Shown one piece after another: positions 1 to 6,930 of a stretch of 48,283 nucleotides of DNA. The stretch covers positions 1 through 48,283 of the forward strand of contig CACEOC010000006.1 of NCBI GenBank assembly GCA_902561075.1, in the 5' to 3' direction. Positions within the stretch are counted from its first letter, which is position 1, and every line of letters starts with the position of its first letter. Origin of the DNA: an uncultured Pelagibacteraceae bacterium (GTDB lineage: Bacteria; Pseudomonadota; Alphaproteobacteria; Pelagibacterales; Pelagibacteraceae). The translations under genes and the position numbers were made by a program. The notes below the pieces were generated by a model that saw only the letters and a list, made by a program, of their open reading frames with translations, was not told the DNA's origin and did no database searches.

Positions 1-1
1 T

Positions 2-184
2 ATTTCTAAAGGACGAATTGCTATAAGAACCCAAACTTTAGAAAAACCATTAGAACCGCAGGCACATATTTTTATAAAAAGTAAAGATCCTTGGATTGAA
101 ATAAAAAATAAAAAAATTTGCTACGATGAGATGTATGATAGAGAAAATACCTGGCCCAAAGAGAGTTTAGATAGAATAAAATGA
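2..184 (+). CDS. C-terminal fragment of a GFA/CENP-V-family protein (partial)
   Basis: An open frame runs in from the left edge and ends at TGA 182-184, giving the last 60 residues of a protein. The stretch RIAIRTQTLEKPLEPQAHIF followed by SKDPWIEI resembles the C-terminal half of the glutathione-dependent formaldehyde-activating (GFA) / CENP-V family, where a short strand with R(x)RTGTL-like sequence precedes PQAHIW and SKxPWV. The zinc-binding cysteines would lie upstream, outside the window. The stop codon overlaps the mtnA start by 3 nt, so the two are probably co-transcribed. GFA-family members act on varied thiol adducts, so no substrate is assigned. The family call is tentative because only the tail is visible. 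Confidence 0.5.
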   Translation: MSKGRIAIRTQTLEKPLEPQAHIFIKSKDPWIEIKNKKICYDEMYDRENTWPKESLDRIK

Positions 185-1251
185 AAATAAAAGGCAAAGA
201 TTATAAAACAATTTGGTTTGAGAATAATACTGTCAAAATAATCGATCAAACTAAACTTCCTCATAAGTTTATTATTAAGGAGTTGAAAACTGTACAGGAT
301 ACAATAAATTCTATTACAAATATGGAGGTAAGAGGAGCACCTTTAATTGGTGCGACAGCAGCTTTTGGAGTTGTATTAGCAATTATAGAAAAAAATGAAA
401 AATCTTTTATTGATAAGTCCTGTAAGGATCTAATCAACGCAAGACCTACAGCAATTAATTTAAAGTGGGCAGTAGATAGAATGAGTTCAAAATTGAAAGG
501 TATTAATAGTGATGAAATATTAAGTATTGCAATTAAGGAGGCAAATGAAATTTGTAACGAAGACATTGGTTTTTGTAAAAGTATAGGATTATATGGTTTG
601 AAAATTATTGAAGAAATTTTCAAAAAAAAAAAAAGAACCGTAAATATTTTAACACATTGTAATGCAGGCTGGCTTGCAACAATTGATTGGGGTACTGCAA
701 CGTCTCCTATTTATCATGCACATCAAAAAGGTATACCAATTCATGTATGGGTTGACGAAACAAGGCCTAGGAATCAGGGAGCAAATTTAACATCTTTTGA
801 ATTAAATGAAGAAAATATTGATAACACAATTATAACTGACAATGCAGGTGGAATTTTAATGCAAAGGGGCGAGGTAGATATGTGTATTGTTGGGACAGAC
901 AGAACTTTATCTAATGGAGATGTATGTAATAAAATAGGCACTTATTTAAAAGCACTTGCAGCTAAAGATAATAATGTACCATTTTATGTAGCTTTACCGA
1001 GCCCAACTATTGATTGGAATTTAAAAAACTCGTCTGAAATTCCTATAGAGGAGAGAAATTCTGATGAATTGTCATTAATTGAAGGATTAGATAAAAGTGG
1101 AGTAATTCAAAAAGTACAAATATATCCACATGATAGCAAGTCATTAAATTTAGCTTTCGACGTAACGCCAGCAAAATATATTACCTCTCTAATTACTGAA
1201 AAAGGCATTTGTGATGCATCAGAGGATGATTTAAGAAAGTTTTTTAAATGA
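181..1251 (+). CDS. mtnA: S-methyl-5-thioribose-1-phosphate isomerase
   Basis: Cytosolic aldose-ketose isomerase of methylthioadenosine (MTA) salvage: converts 5-methylthioribose-1-phosphate to 5-methylthioribulose-1-phosphate. At 356 aa it is the family's usual length. RGAPLIGATAAFG (51-63), LTHCNAGWLAT (157-167), DETRPRNQGANLT (192-204) and VGTDR (237-241) are the eIF2B-like MtnA signatures, and the catalytic pair falls at Cys160 and Asp240. The start overlaps the preceding stop and the gene overlaps the next by 4 nt (ATGA). The context (a class II aldolase and spermidine synthase downstream) points to MTA made by spermidine synthesis as the source of substrate. No MTA phosphorylase, MTA nucleosidase or MTR kinase is in the window; one should lie upstream. 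MtnA versus a general eIF2B-like isomerase is clear from the motifs. Confidence 0.95.
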   Translation: MKIKGKDYKTIWFENNTVKIIDQTKLPHKFIIKELKTVQDTINSITNMEVRGAPLIGATAAFGVVLAIIEKNEKSFIDKSCKDLINARPTAINLKWAVDRMSSKLKGINSDEILSIAIKEANEICNEDIGFCKSIGLYGLKIIEEIFKKKKRTVNILTHCNAGWLATIDWGTATSPIYHAHQKGIPIHVWVDETRPRNQGANLTSFELNEENIDNTIITDNAGGILMQRGEVDMCIVGTDRTLSNGDVCNKIGTYLKALAAKDNNVPFYVALPSPTIDWNLKNSSEIPIEERNSDELSLIEGLDKSGVIQKVQIYPHDSKSLNLAFDVTPAKYITSLITEKGICDASEDDLRKFFK

Positions 1252-1571
1252 ATCCATTAATATTCTCTTTGATATCTTTGGTATTAGTTGCAATATCTGC
1301 AAACTTTTTAAGTTTAATCAAAAATAACAAGACATTATTATATATATCAACTATCCCATGTATTTATTTGGTTATTTATGGATTGTATCTTATTCTTAGT
1401 CCTGTCAATCTTTACGAAGATGGATCACAGAATTTTTTTAATCAAAATCCTAAAGAAAAAGAATTACCAATTGTTTTCATTATTTTAAGATTTTATGAGT
1501 ATATATTAATAATAGTTGGTTTGGTTTTTGGTTATGTTTTTTCAAAAAAATTAAAAAAAGAAAATGATTGA
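1248..1571 (+). CDS. small membrane protein of unknown function in the MTA-salvage run
   Basis: A 107-residue protein with three predicted membrane segments (about residues 4-22, 30-48 and 78-98) and a polar loop around 52-75 containing LYEDGSQNFFNQNP. The C-terminus is Lys-rich. I do not recognise a family. It overlaps mtnA by 4 nt and the following aldolase by 8 nt, so it is translationally coupled to both and almost certainly real. Its position inside an enzyme cluster makes it a candidate for an accessory or transport role, but nothing in the sequence shows this. Confidence 0.75.
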   Translation: MNPLIFSLISLVLVAISANFLSLIKNNKTLLYISTIPCIYLVIYGLYLILSPVNLYEDGSQNFFNQNPKEKELPIVFIILRFYEYILIIVGLVFGYVFSKKLKKEND

Positions 1572-2193
1572 AGTTGAACAAGTTATCAAATACGCAAAAA
1601 TGCTTAATTTTAAAAATCTTTCAGCTTTAAGATCGGGAAATATATCAGTGAGATATAAAAATGGTTTTTTAATTACCCCATCTGGAGTAAAATATTCACA
1701 ATTGGAAACTGAGGATGTAGTTTTTGTCTCTTTAGACGGAAAATTAGACTCTTTAAAACAAAGACCCTCATCTGAATGGAGAATACATAAAGATATATAC
1801 GTAAATAAAAAAGAGGCAAATGCAGTCGTACATGCACACTCAACACATGCTACGGCTGTTTCAGCACATGGTAAATCTATTCCAGCATTTCACTATATGG
1901 TAGCACTTGCAGGTGGAGATGATATTAAATGTGCAGAATATGCAACATTTGGTACAGAAGAATTATCAAAAAATATTTTAAAAGCACTTGATAAAAGAAA
2001 AGCATGTTTAATGTCAAATCACGGTCAAGTTGTTTTTGATACAAATCTAGAAAAAGCATTTGAATTAGCTGAAGAAATAGAAAATATTTGTCATCAATAT
2101 ATAAATACTTTAAAAATAGGAATTCCTAAGATACTTTCAAATAATGAAATGAAAAAAGTTTTGGAAAAAGTAAAAGACTATAAAAAGGAATAA
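1564..2193 (+). CDS. class II aldolase, probable 5-methylthioribulose-1-phosphate aldolase (Ald2-like)
   Basis: A zinc-dependent class II aldolase/adducin-fold protein of 209 aa, the size of L-fuculose-1-phosphate aldolase. Visible are SGNISVR (24-30, phosphate-binding strand), catalytic Glu71 in SSEW, and zinc ligands His90 and His92 in HAHSTHA and His153 in NHG, matching FucA Glu73/His92/His94/His155. The family contains FucA, the dehydratase MtnB and Ald2 of the 'DHAP shunt', which splits methylthioribulose-1-phosphate into DHAP and 2-methylthioacetaldehyde. Linkage to mtnA, the presence of the aldolase Glu and the absence of mtnC/mtnD-type genes favour the Ald2 reaction. MtnB cannot be excluded from sequence alone. 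The gene lies between the membrane protein (8-nt overlap) and speDE (3-nt gap). Confidence 0.75.
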   Translation: MIEVEQVIKYAKMLNFKNLSALRSGNISVRYKNGFLITPSGVKYSQLETEDVVFVSLDGKLDSLKQRPSSEWRIHKDIYVNKKEANAVVHAHSTHATAVSAHGKSIPAFHYMVALAGGDDIKCAEYATFGTEELSKNILKALDKRKACLMSNHGQVVFDTNLEKAFELAEEIENICHQYINTLKIGIPKILSNNEMKKVLEKVKDYKKE

Positions 2194-2196
2194 TTT

Positions 2197-3237
2197 ATGA
2201 CTAAAGTAGGAGAACATATAACTTTAGATTTTATAGGTGTAAAAAAAGATTATTCACAAAAATTTTATGAAAAAATCATTTATAAAATTGCCAAATCTGC
2301 GAAAGTTGAAATTCTAGGTATTAATAGTCATAAATTTGAGCCACAAGGTTTTACTACAGTAGCTTTACTTGCTGAAAGCCATATGAGTTTTCATACATTT
2401 CCTGAAAAAGGCATCGTAAGTTTTGATTTTTTTACATGTGGAAAGGTACATCCAAAAATAGCTTTGGATATTCTAAAGAAGGAAATAAAATCAAAAAGAA
2501 TAGCTATTAATAATTTTGATAGAAGTACAGTTACCCAATATGATGACATTTATAGTTCTCCTGGTTTAAAAAAGTTTTACATAGTTAAAGATGTTTTAGA
2601 AAACTTTACCTCAAAAGTAGGTCAACACATAGAAATTCTAAAATTAGAACAGTTTGGTAAAGCATTATTTATTGATAATGAAATTCAAGTAGCTGAGAAA
2701 GATGAGCATTTATATAGTTCAACATTTGTTAAATCAGGTTTAAATCTAAACAAACAAAGAGAAAAAGCAGCTATAATTGGTGGTGGAGATGGTGGTGTTG
2801 CGAGAGAATGTATTTCGAAAAATTTTGGATTTATTGATTGGTTTGAACTTGACCCACAGGTAGTCAAAGTCTGTGAAAAACATTTAGCTAAAGTTGGAGA
2901 AAAAGCTACAAAAAAGAATTCTGTTAAATGTTATTGGGGCGATGCTTTTGAAAGTATCAAGTCAATTGAAAGCAATAGATATGATAAAATTTTTGTTGAT
3001 CTAAATGATGATCAATATTGTATAGATCTTGCAGCAAAAAATATGAAATCTTTAAAAAGAATTTTAAAAACTGGCGGAACTATTACTGCTCAAGTGGGCA
3101 GTCAGGATAAAAAACCGAGGCAAGTTAAAAACTGGCTTGATGTATTTAACAAAAATTTTGGCAATGCTACTCTAGATAGAGTTTATATACCTAGTTTTGA
3201 CTGTTCTTGGAATTTTGCAACATCTATTAACAATTAA
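2197..3237 (+). CDS. fused S-adenosylmethionine decarboxylase (SpeD) - spermidine synthase (SpeE)
   Basis: A two-domain polyamine enzyme of 346 aa. Residues about 1-120 are a bacterial class 1b AdoMet decarboxylase: ESHMSFHTFPE (60-70) supplies the autocleavage Ser61 (future pyruvoyl group) and His66, and FFTCGK gives Cys81. Residues about 125-346 are an aminopropyltransferase: AEKDEHLYS (166-174), the SAM-binding GGGDGG (195-200) and ELDP (217-220). The two steps, making decarboxylated SAM and transferring its aminopropyl group to putrescine, would occur in one chain and release MTA, the substrate entering the mtnA/aldolase route upstream. The gatekeeper loop is odd: instead of the usual D-x-x-D-P-x-G-P-A it reads FVDLNDDQYCID (267-278), which may affect acceptor choice. 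Some SpeD homologues have become ornithine/arginine decarboxylases; the retained residues do not settle this. Confidence 0.88.
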   Translation: MTKVGEHITLDFIGVKKDYSQKFYEKIIYKIAKSAKVEILGINSHKFEPQGFTTVALLAESHMSFHTFPEKGIVSFDFFTCGKVHPKIALDILKKEIKSKRIAINNFDRSTVTQYDDIYSSPGLKKFYIVKDVLENFTSKVGQHIEILKLEQFGKALFIDNEIQVAEKDEHLYSSTFVKSGLNLNKQREKAAIIGGGDGGVARECISKNFGFIDWFELDPQVVKVCEKHLAKVGEKATKKNSVKCYWGDAFESIKSIESNRYDKIFVDLNDDQYCIDLAAKNMKSLKRILKTGGTITAQVGSQDKKPRQVKNWLDVFNKNFGNATLDRVYIPSFDCSWNFATSINN

Positions 3238-3287
3238 TTTATCTTTTTAAATCTTAATTTTTATGGAATAATAAAGATTATATTTTT

Positions 3288-3292
3288 GGAGG
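3288..3292 (+). promoter_or_regulatory. strong Shine-Dalgarno (GGAGG) of the ABC binding-protein gene
   Basis: GGAGG lies 5 nt before ATG 3298. It decides the start: an in-frame TTG at 3286 would place the ribosome site inside the gene. Strong SD sequences are rare in this window and here mark a highly expressed binding protein. Confidence 0.8.
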
Positions 3293-3297
3293 AAAAA

Positions 3298-4161
3298 ATG
3301 AATATATTTAAAAAATTTGGCTTAGGTTTGTTAATTAGTTTATTTTTAACAATTTCCGCAAATGCCGATAAAATTAGAATAGGAACAGAAGGTGCCTATC
3401 CACCATGGAACTCTAAAGATGCTTCAGGTAAACTTATAGGATTTGAAGTAGAATTAGCTTGGGCACTTTGTAGATACATTGGTCAACAATGTGTAATAGT
3501 TGAACAAGATTGGGATGGAATGATTCCAGCACTACAAATGAGAAAATTTGATGCAATCATGGCAGGAATGTCTATCACTGACGAAAGAAAAAAAGTAATT
3601 ACTTTTTCTCAAGGTTATGCAGATGAAGTTGCATCCCTTGCGGTGATGAAGGGTTCAGACTTAGAAGGAATGGACACACCAGAGGGAGTTAATCTTACTT
3701 TAGGTGGATCAGGAGTAAATAAAGCACTAAAAACAATCACAGGAGCTTTGGCAGGAAAAACTGTTTGCACACAAACGGGAACTATTCATCAAAACTTTCT
3801 AGAGTCGGGTGACGTAGGTAAAGTAAATGTCAGAACGTACAAAACTCAAGATGATGTTAATTTAGATTTAGCATCTGGAAGATGCGATGTTGCGTTAGCA
3901 GCAGCAGTGGCCTTCACTGACTACGCTGAAAAATCTGGTAAACCAGTTGTTCTAGTTGGACCAACATTTTCAGGTGGAGCATTTGGAAATGGAGTAGGTG
4001 TAGGTTTAAGACAAGCATCTCAAATGGGCGAAGATTCTGCTCAAGGAAAAAGAGATGCTGCTCTTTTAAAAGCTTTTAATAAAGCAATTGATCAAGCAAG
4101 AAAAGATGGTGTTATAACTAGATTAGCTATTAAACACTTTGGTTTTGACGCATCAATGTAA
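3298..4161 (+). CDS. polar amino acid ABC transporter, periplasmic substrate-binding protein
   Basis: A 287-aa HisJ/ArgT-type binding protein. Residues 1-23 form a signal peptide (KK, hydrophobic core, cleavage after ANA). The mature part starts with IRIGTEGAYPPWN, the usual ligand pocket entry, and has MSITDERKK (the Arg that grips the ligand alpha-carboxylate) and QDDVNLDLASGRCD (the Asp that holds the alpha-amino group). Two cysteines in LCRYIGQQC look like the short-loop disulphide of this family. The pattern is closest to octopine/lysine-arginine-ornithine type proteins, but the ligand is not assignable by eye. The start is set by GGAGG at 3288. Two permeases follow after a hairpin; no ATPase gene is nearby. 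A basic amino acid ligand would connect with the polyamine genes upstream, but that is speculation. Confidence 0.9.
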   Translation: MNIFKKFGLGLLISLFLTISANADKIRIGTEGAYPPWNSKDASGKLIGFEVELAWALCRYIGQQCVIVEQDWDGMIPALQMRKFDAIMAGMSITDERKKVITFSQGYADEVASLAVMKGSDLEGMDTPEGVNLTLGGSGVNKALKTITGALAGKTVCTQTGTIHQNFLESGDVGKVNVRTYKTQDDVNLDLASGRCDVALAAAVAFTDYAEKSGKPVVLVGPTFSGGAFGNGVGVGLRQASQMGEDSAQGKRDAALLKAFNKAIDQARKDGVITRLAIKHFGFDASM

Positions 4162-4176
4162 TAATATATTTGAAAT

Positions 4177-4198
4177 GGCGGTTAATTAATTAACCGCC
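4177..4198 (+). terminator. perfect 11-bp inverted repeat plus T-run between binding protein and permease
   Basis: Arms GGCGGTTAATT (4177-4187) and AATTAACCGCC (4188-4198) are perfectly complementary and are followed by TTTT (4199-4202). The permease start ATG is at 4207. This is a small intrinsic-terminator-like hairpin inside an operon, likely to end or stabilise most binding-protein transcripts while letting some read through into the permeases. Confidence 0.75.
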
Positions 4199-4206
4199 TT
4201 TTCGAT

Positions 4207-4899
4207 ATGGAACTTCTTTTATTTGGCGAAACAGGTTGGGGTGATGAATTATTAATTGCCACTCTTATGACACTGGCTGTGTCTATAACAGCAATGTTAA
4301 TAGGTTTTGTTTTTGCTCTAATATTTACTCCTCTTAAATTATCAAATAATAAATTCTTAAATCTTATTGCAAATTTTTATACGACTGTAATTAGGGGAGT
4401 TCCAGAATTATTAGTTATATATCTTTTCTTTTTTGGAGGAAGTAGTGCAATAATGTTCGTTGCCTCTATTTTTGGATATAATGATTATATAGAAATAAAT
4501 GCATTTCTTACAGGAGCATTTTCAATAGGAATTATTTCTGGCGCTTATTCCACAGAAGTTTTTAGAGGAGCAATACAATCTATTGATAAAGGCCAATTTG
4601 AGGCTTCAAATGTTCTAGGTTTTAATAAAGTAACCAGATTCTTTAAGATTATTCTTCCTCAAATGTTAAGACTTTCAATACCAAATTTAAGTAATGTTTG
4701 GCAAATAACCTTAAAAGATACTTCGCTTATTTCTGTAACTGGATTAGTTGAAATTATGAGACAGTCTTATATAGCAGCTGGTTCCACAAGAGATCCTTTG
4801 TTATTTTATACTGTTGCGGCCGTTTTGTATCTTATGCTTACTTTTTTAAGTATGAAATTTATTAACAAGATGGAAATTAAATATAATAGAGGGTATTAA
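4207..4899 (+). CDS. amino acid ABC transporter permease (HisQ/ArtQ-like)
   Basis: An inner-membrane permease of 230 aa with about five to six membrane segments. The cytoplasmic EAA-loop is visible as FEASNVLGFNKVTRFFKIILPQ (near residues 137-158), the site that contacts the ATPase; RGVPELL (about 64-70) is the typical first conserved block of HisQ/HisM permeases. It begins 8 nt after the hairpin at 4177-4198 with no recognisable Shine-Dalgarno, because the hairpin and its T-run fill the upstream space. The stop overlaps the next permease start by 1 nt (TAATG). It forms a heterodimeric channel with its neighbour. Confidence 0.9.
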   Translation: MELLLFGETGWGDELLIATLMTLAVSITAMLIGFVFALIFTPLKLSNNKFLNLIANFYTTVIRGVPELLVIYLFFFGGSSAIMFVASIFGYNDYIEINAFLTGAFSIGIISGAYSTEVFRGAIQSIDKGQFEASNVLGFNKVTRFFKIILPQMLRLSIPNLSNVWQITLKDTSLISVTGLVEIMRQSYIAAGSTRDPLLFYTVAAVLYLMLTFLSMKFINKMEIKYNRGY

Positions 4900-5570
4900 T
4901 GGATTTAGATTTAATATTAAATAGCTTTCCAAAATTATTATCAGCAAGCATTATTACATTAAAACTACTTTCAGTATCATTGATGATTGGAATGTTTATA
5001 GGATTATTTTTCGCAATTTTAAGAATTAAAAATAACATAATTTTTGGAAAAATTGCTTATGTATATTCTTATATTTTTAGGGGGACACCTTTATTGGTAC
5101 AAATATTTATAATTTATTATGGTTTTGGTCAGGTTGAATTTATTAGAGAAAGTTTTTTATGGATAATTCTAAAAGAACCTTACTGGTGTGCAGTCATAGC
5201 TTTTGCACTTAATACTGGTGCTTATACCTCAGAAATATTAAGATCTGCATTTCAAACTATTAAACCCGGTTATATTGAGGCAGGTAAGAGCCTAGGTGTT
5301 GCTAATAAAATAATTTTTTATAAAATACAAATACCAATTGCTATCCGTCAATCATTGCCTGCGTATGGTAATGAAATTATTTTAATGTTAAAAGGTACAT
5401 CTCTAGCTAGTACCGTTACATTGATGGACTTAACAGGTGTAGCTAAGTATATAATATCAACAACATTTAAACCTATTGAGGTATTTGTTATAGCTGGAAG
5501 TATTTATCTCTTTATGACTTTTATAATACATAATTTAATAAAATTTTTAGAAAAGAAATATAGTTTTTAA
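4899..5570 (+). CDS. amino acid ABC transporter permease (HisM/ArtM-like)
   Basis: The second permease, 223 aa, paralogous to the first. It carries RGTPLLVQIFIIYYG (about 61-75), the canonical HisM block, and EAGKSLGVANKIIFYKIQIP (about 127-146), the EAA loop. Its start overlaps the preceding stop, giving tight translational coupling and probably 1:1 stoichiometry. Its 3' end overlaps the convergent DUF6165 gene by 4 nt with interlocked stop codons (TTAA, 5567-5570). An HisP-type ATPase is needed for function and is not encoded anywhere in the window. Confidence 0.9.
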   Translation: MDLDLILNSFPKLLSASIITLKLLSVSLMIGMFIGLFFAILRIKNNIIFGKIAYVYSYIFRGTPLLVQIFIIYYGFGQVEFIRESFLWIILKEPYWCAVIAFALNTGAYTSEILRSAFQTIKPGYIEAGKSLGVANKIIFYKIQIPIAIRQSLPAYGNEIILMLKGTSLASTVTLMDLTGVAKYIISTTFKPIEVFVIAGSIYLFMTFIIHNLIKFLEKKYSF

Positions 5571-5956
5571 TATTTTGCGTATTCTTTAATTTCTTTGATT
5601 TTAGATCCAGTATAATTATTTATTTCAAGCTTTATTTTTGCTCTTTCATCATTTAGAAAATGTATATCTCTTGATAATTTGATAAAGTTTTCTCCAAAAT
5701 CGTCATTTTTTTCACAAAGTCTCTTTTCATCTTCAATAACCCACAATCTAGAATTTATTTCTTTAAGAGAATTGTATAGCAATGATAATTTATTGTCAGA
5801 TTTCACTTTATTGTCATATTCAGATTTTAATATAGTGTATTCTTTTTGAATATACTCAAGATTCTCTTTATTTTTGATCTTGTCTTTTTTTATGTCTAAA
5901 ATTGAAATTTTATCCAACAACTCACCCACTGAAACTTCGACTAAAATTTTGTCCAT
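5567..5956 (-). CDS. DUF6165 family protein
   Basis: A 129-residue soluble protein. The pattern VEVSVGELLDKISILDIK at the start, ELNxRLW-like NSRLWVIED (about 68-76), HFLNDERAKIK (about 99-109) and EINNYTGSKIKEIKEY at the end matches what I know as DUF6165, a short, mostly helical alphaproteobacterial family of unknown biochemical function. DUF6165 genes are often next to sugar-transfer genes, and here the gene is divergent from a GT9 heptosyltransferase-like gene, with 32 bp between the start codons. That supports a cell-envelope role without showing what it is. Confidence 0.8.
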   Translation of the reverse strand: MDKILVEVSVGELLDKISILDIKKDKIKNKENLEYIQKEYTILKSEYDNKVKSDNKLSLLYNSLKEINSRLWVIEDEKRLCEKNDDFGENFIKLSRDIHFLNDERAKIKLEINNYTGSKIKEIKEYAKY

Positions 5957-5968
5957 AAATTTAAATAC

Positions 5969-5978
5969 TGTTATAACA
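5969..5978. promoter_or_regulatory. palindromic TGTTATAACA, candidate shared bidirectional -10 element
   Basis: TGTTATAACA is a perfect 10-bp palindrome midway between divergent start codons (5956 minus, 5989 plus), so TATAAC reads on both strands. On the plus strand TTGTCC (5949-5954) lies exactly 17 bp upstream of TATAAC (5972-5977). Predicted transcripts would have leaders of only about 4-7 nt. No strong -35 is seen for the minus strand. Confidence 0.5.
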
Positions 5979-5988
5979 TGTTTAAAAT

Positions 5989-6930
5989 ATGTCTAATATT
6001 TTAATTATTAAACATGGCTCACTTGGAGATATAGCCCAAGCTAGCGGTGTAATTCAAGATATATATGAAAACCACAAGAGTGATAATATCTATATTTTAA
6101 CAACAAAACCTTATTTAGATTTACTAAATAAAAATCCTTATATTAATGAAGTGATTTTAGATAAGCGACTGTCAAGATTTAATTTAATTTATTTATTTTT
6201 CTTAATGAAAAAAATAAAAAGTTTTAGATTTATAAAAGTTTATGATTTGCAAAATTCTTCAAGAACCGAGTTCTATAAAAGAATACTTTTTCCAAAAGCT
6301 GAAAATAATATATGGTCCAGTTCAATCACGACATTACCTAGTGATATAATTAAAGAGGACTTTGATAAAACTCCTGTTTTAGAAAGATTTAATCATCAAC
6401 TCAAAAACTCAGGTCTTAAAACTAATCACACATTATCACCATCTTTTGAATGGGCTTGTGAAGAGATTGAGGAAATTAAAAAAAATTATAAACTTAATAA
6501 ATATATATTATTACTCCCATTTTGCTCTCAACATTTAACCTCAAAAAAGTGGCCATACTATAATGAATTAATCAAAATTATTTTAAACAAATTTAATAAT
6601 GAATATAAAATTGTAATTGCTCCAGGTCCAAGTGAGATAAGTCAAGCTAAAGATTTTAATGCTACGTGCGTTTTAGATAAAAATAAAGCAATAAGTATTT
6701 CTCAGCTTGCTTCATTAATTAAAGATAGTCAGTTTGTCGTTGCAAATGATACTGGTCCTGCCCATATGACAGCACACTTAGGGGTATCTGGTCTAGCATT
6801 ATTTGGAAAGCACACAACAGCACATAAAGTGAGTATTGAGAGAAAAAATTTCAAGGCAATACAAGTTAACGATCTACAAAAACTTTCACCTGAAAGAGTA
6901 TTCGATAAAATGAATAAATATTTAGGTTAA
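5989..6930 (+). CDS. glycosyltransferase family 9 (ADP-heptose:LPS heptosyltransferase-like)
   Basis: A 313-aa GT-B fold enzyme. The N-terminus ILIIKHGSLGDIAQASGVI is the classic GT9 start (Lys and the G-D-I loop), and the C-terminal donor-binding block reads VVANDTGPAHMTAHLGV followed by ALFGKHT. GT9 enzymes transfer heptose or related sugars to the lipopolysaccharide inner core at the cytoplasmic face of the inner membrane. Whether the sugar is heptose cannot be told here, since no ADP-heptose synthesis genes are present in the window. It is divergent from DUF6165 and overlaps the convergent membrane-protein gene by 4 nt. Confidence 0.88.
   Translation: MSNILIIKHGSLGDIAQASGVIQDIYENHKSDNIYILTTKPYLDLLNKNPYINEVILDKRLSRFNLIYLFFLMKKIKSFRFIKVYDLQNSSRTEFYKRILFPKAENNIWSSSITTLPSDIIKEDFDKTPVLERFNHQLKNSGLKTNHTLSPSFEWACEEIEEIKKNYKLNKYILLLPFCSQHLTSKKWPYYNELIKIILNKFNNEYKIVIAPGPSEISQAKDFNATCVLDKNKAISISQLASLIKDSQFVVANDTGPAHMTAHLGVSGLALFGKHTTAHKVSIERKNFKAIQVNDLQKLSPERVFDKMNKYLG

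Noticed and set aside
261-623. 120-residue minus-strand frame opposite mtnA
   Set aside because: Antisense to a well-conserved enzyme; Ser/Ile-rich translation without motifs.
3238-3297. Possible riboswitch or polyamine-responsive leader before the ABC binding protein
   Set aside because: Only 60 bp, A/T-rich, with no convincing stem-loop or known aptamer core.
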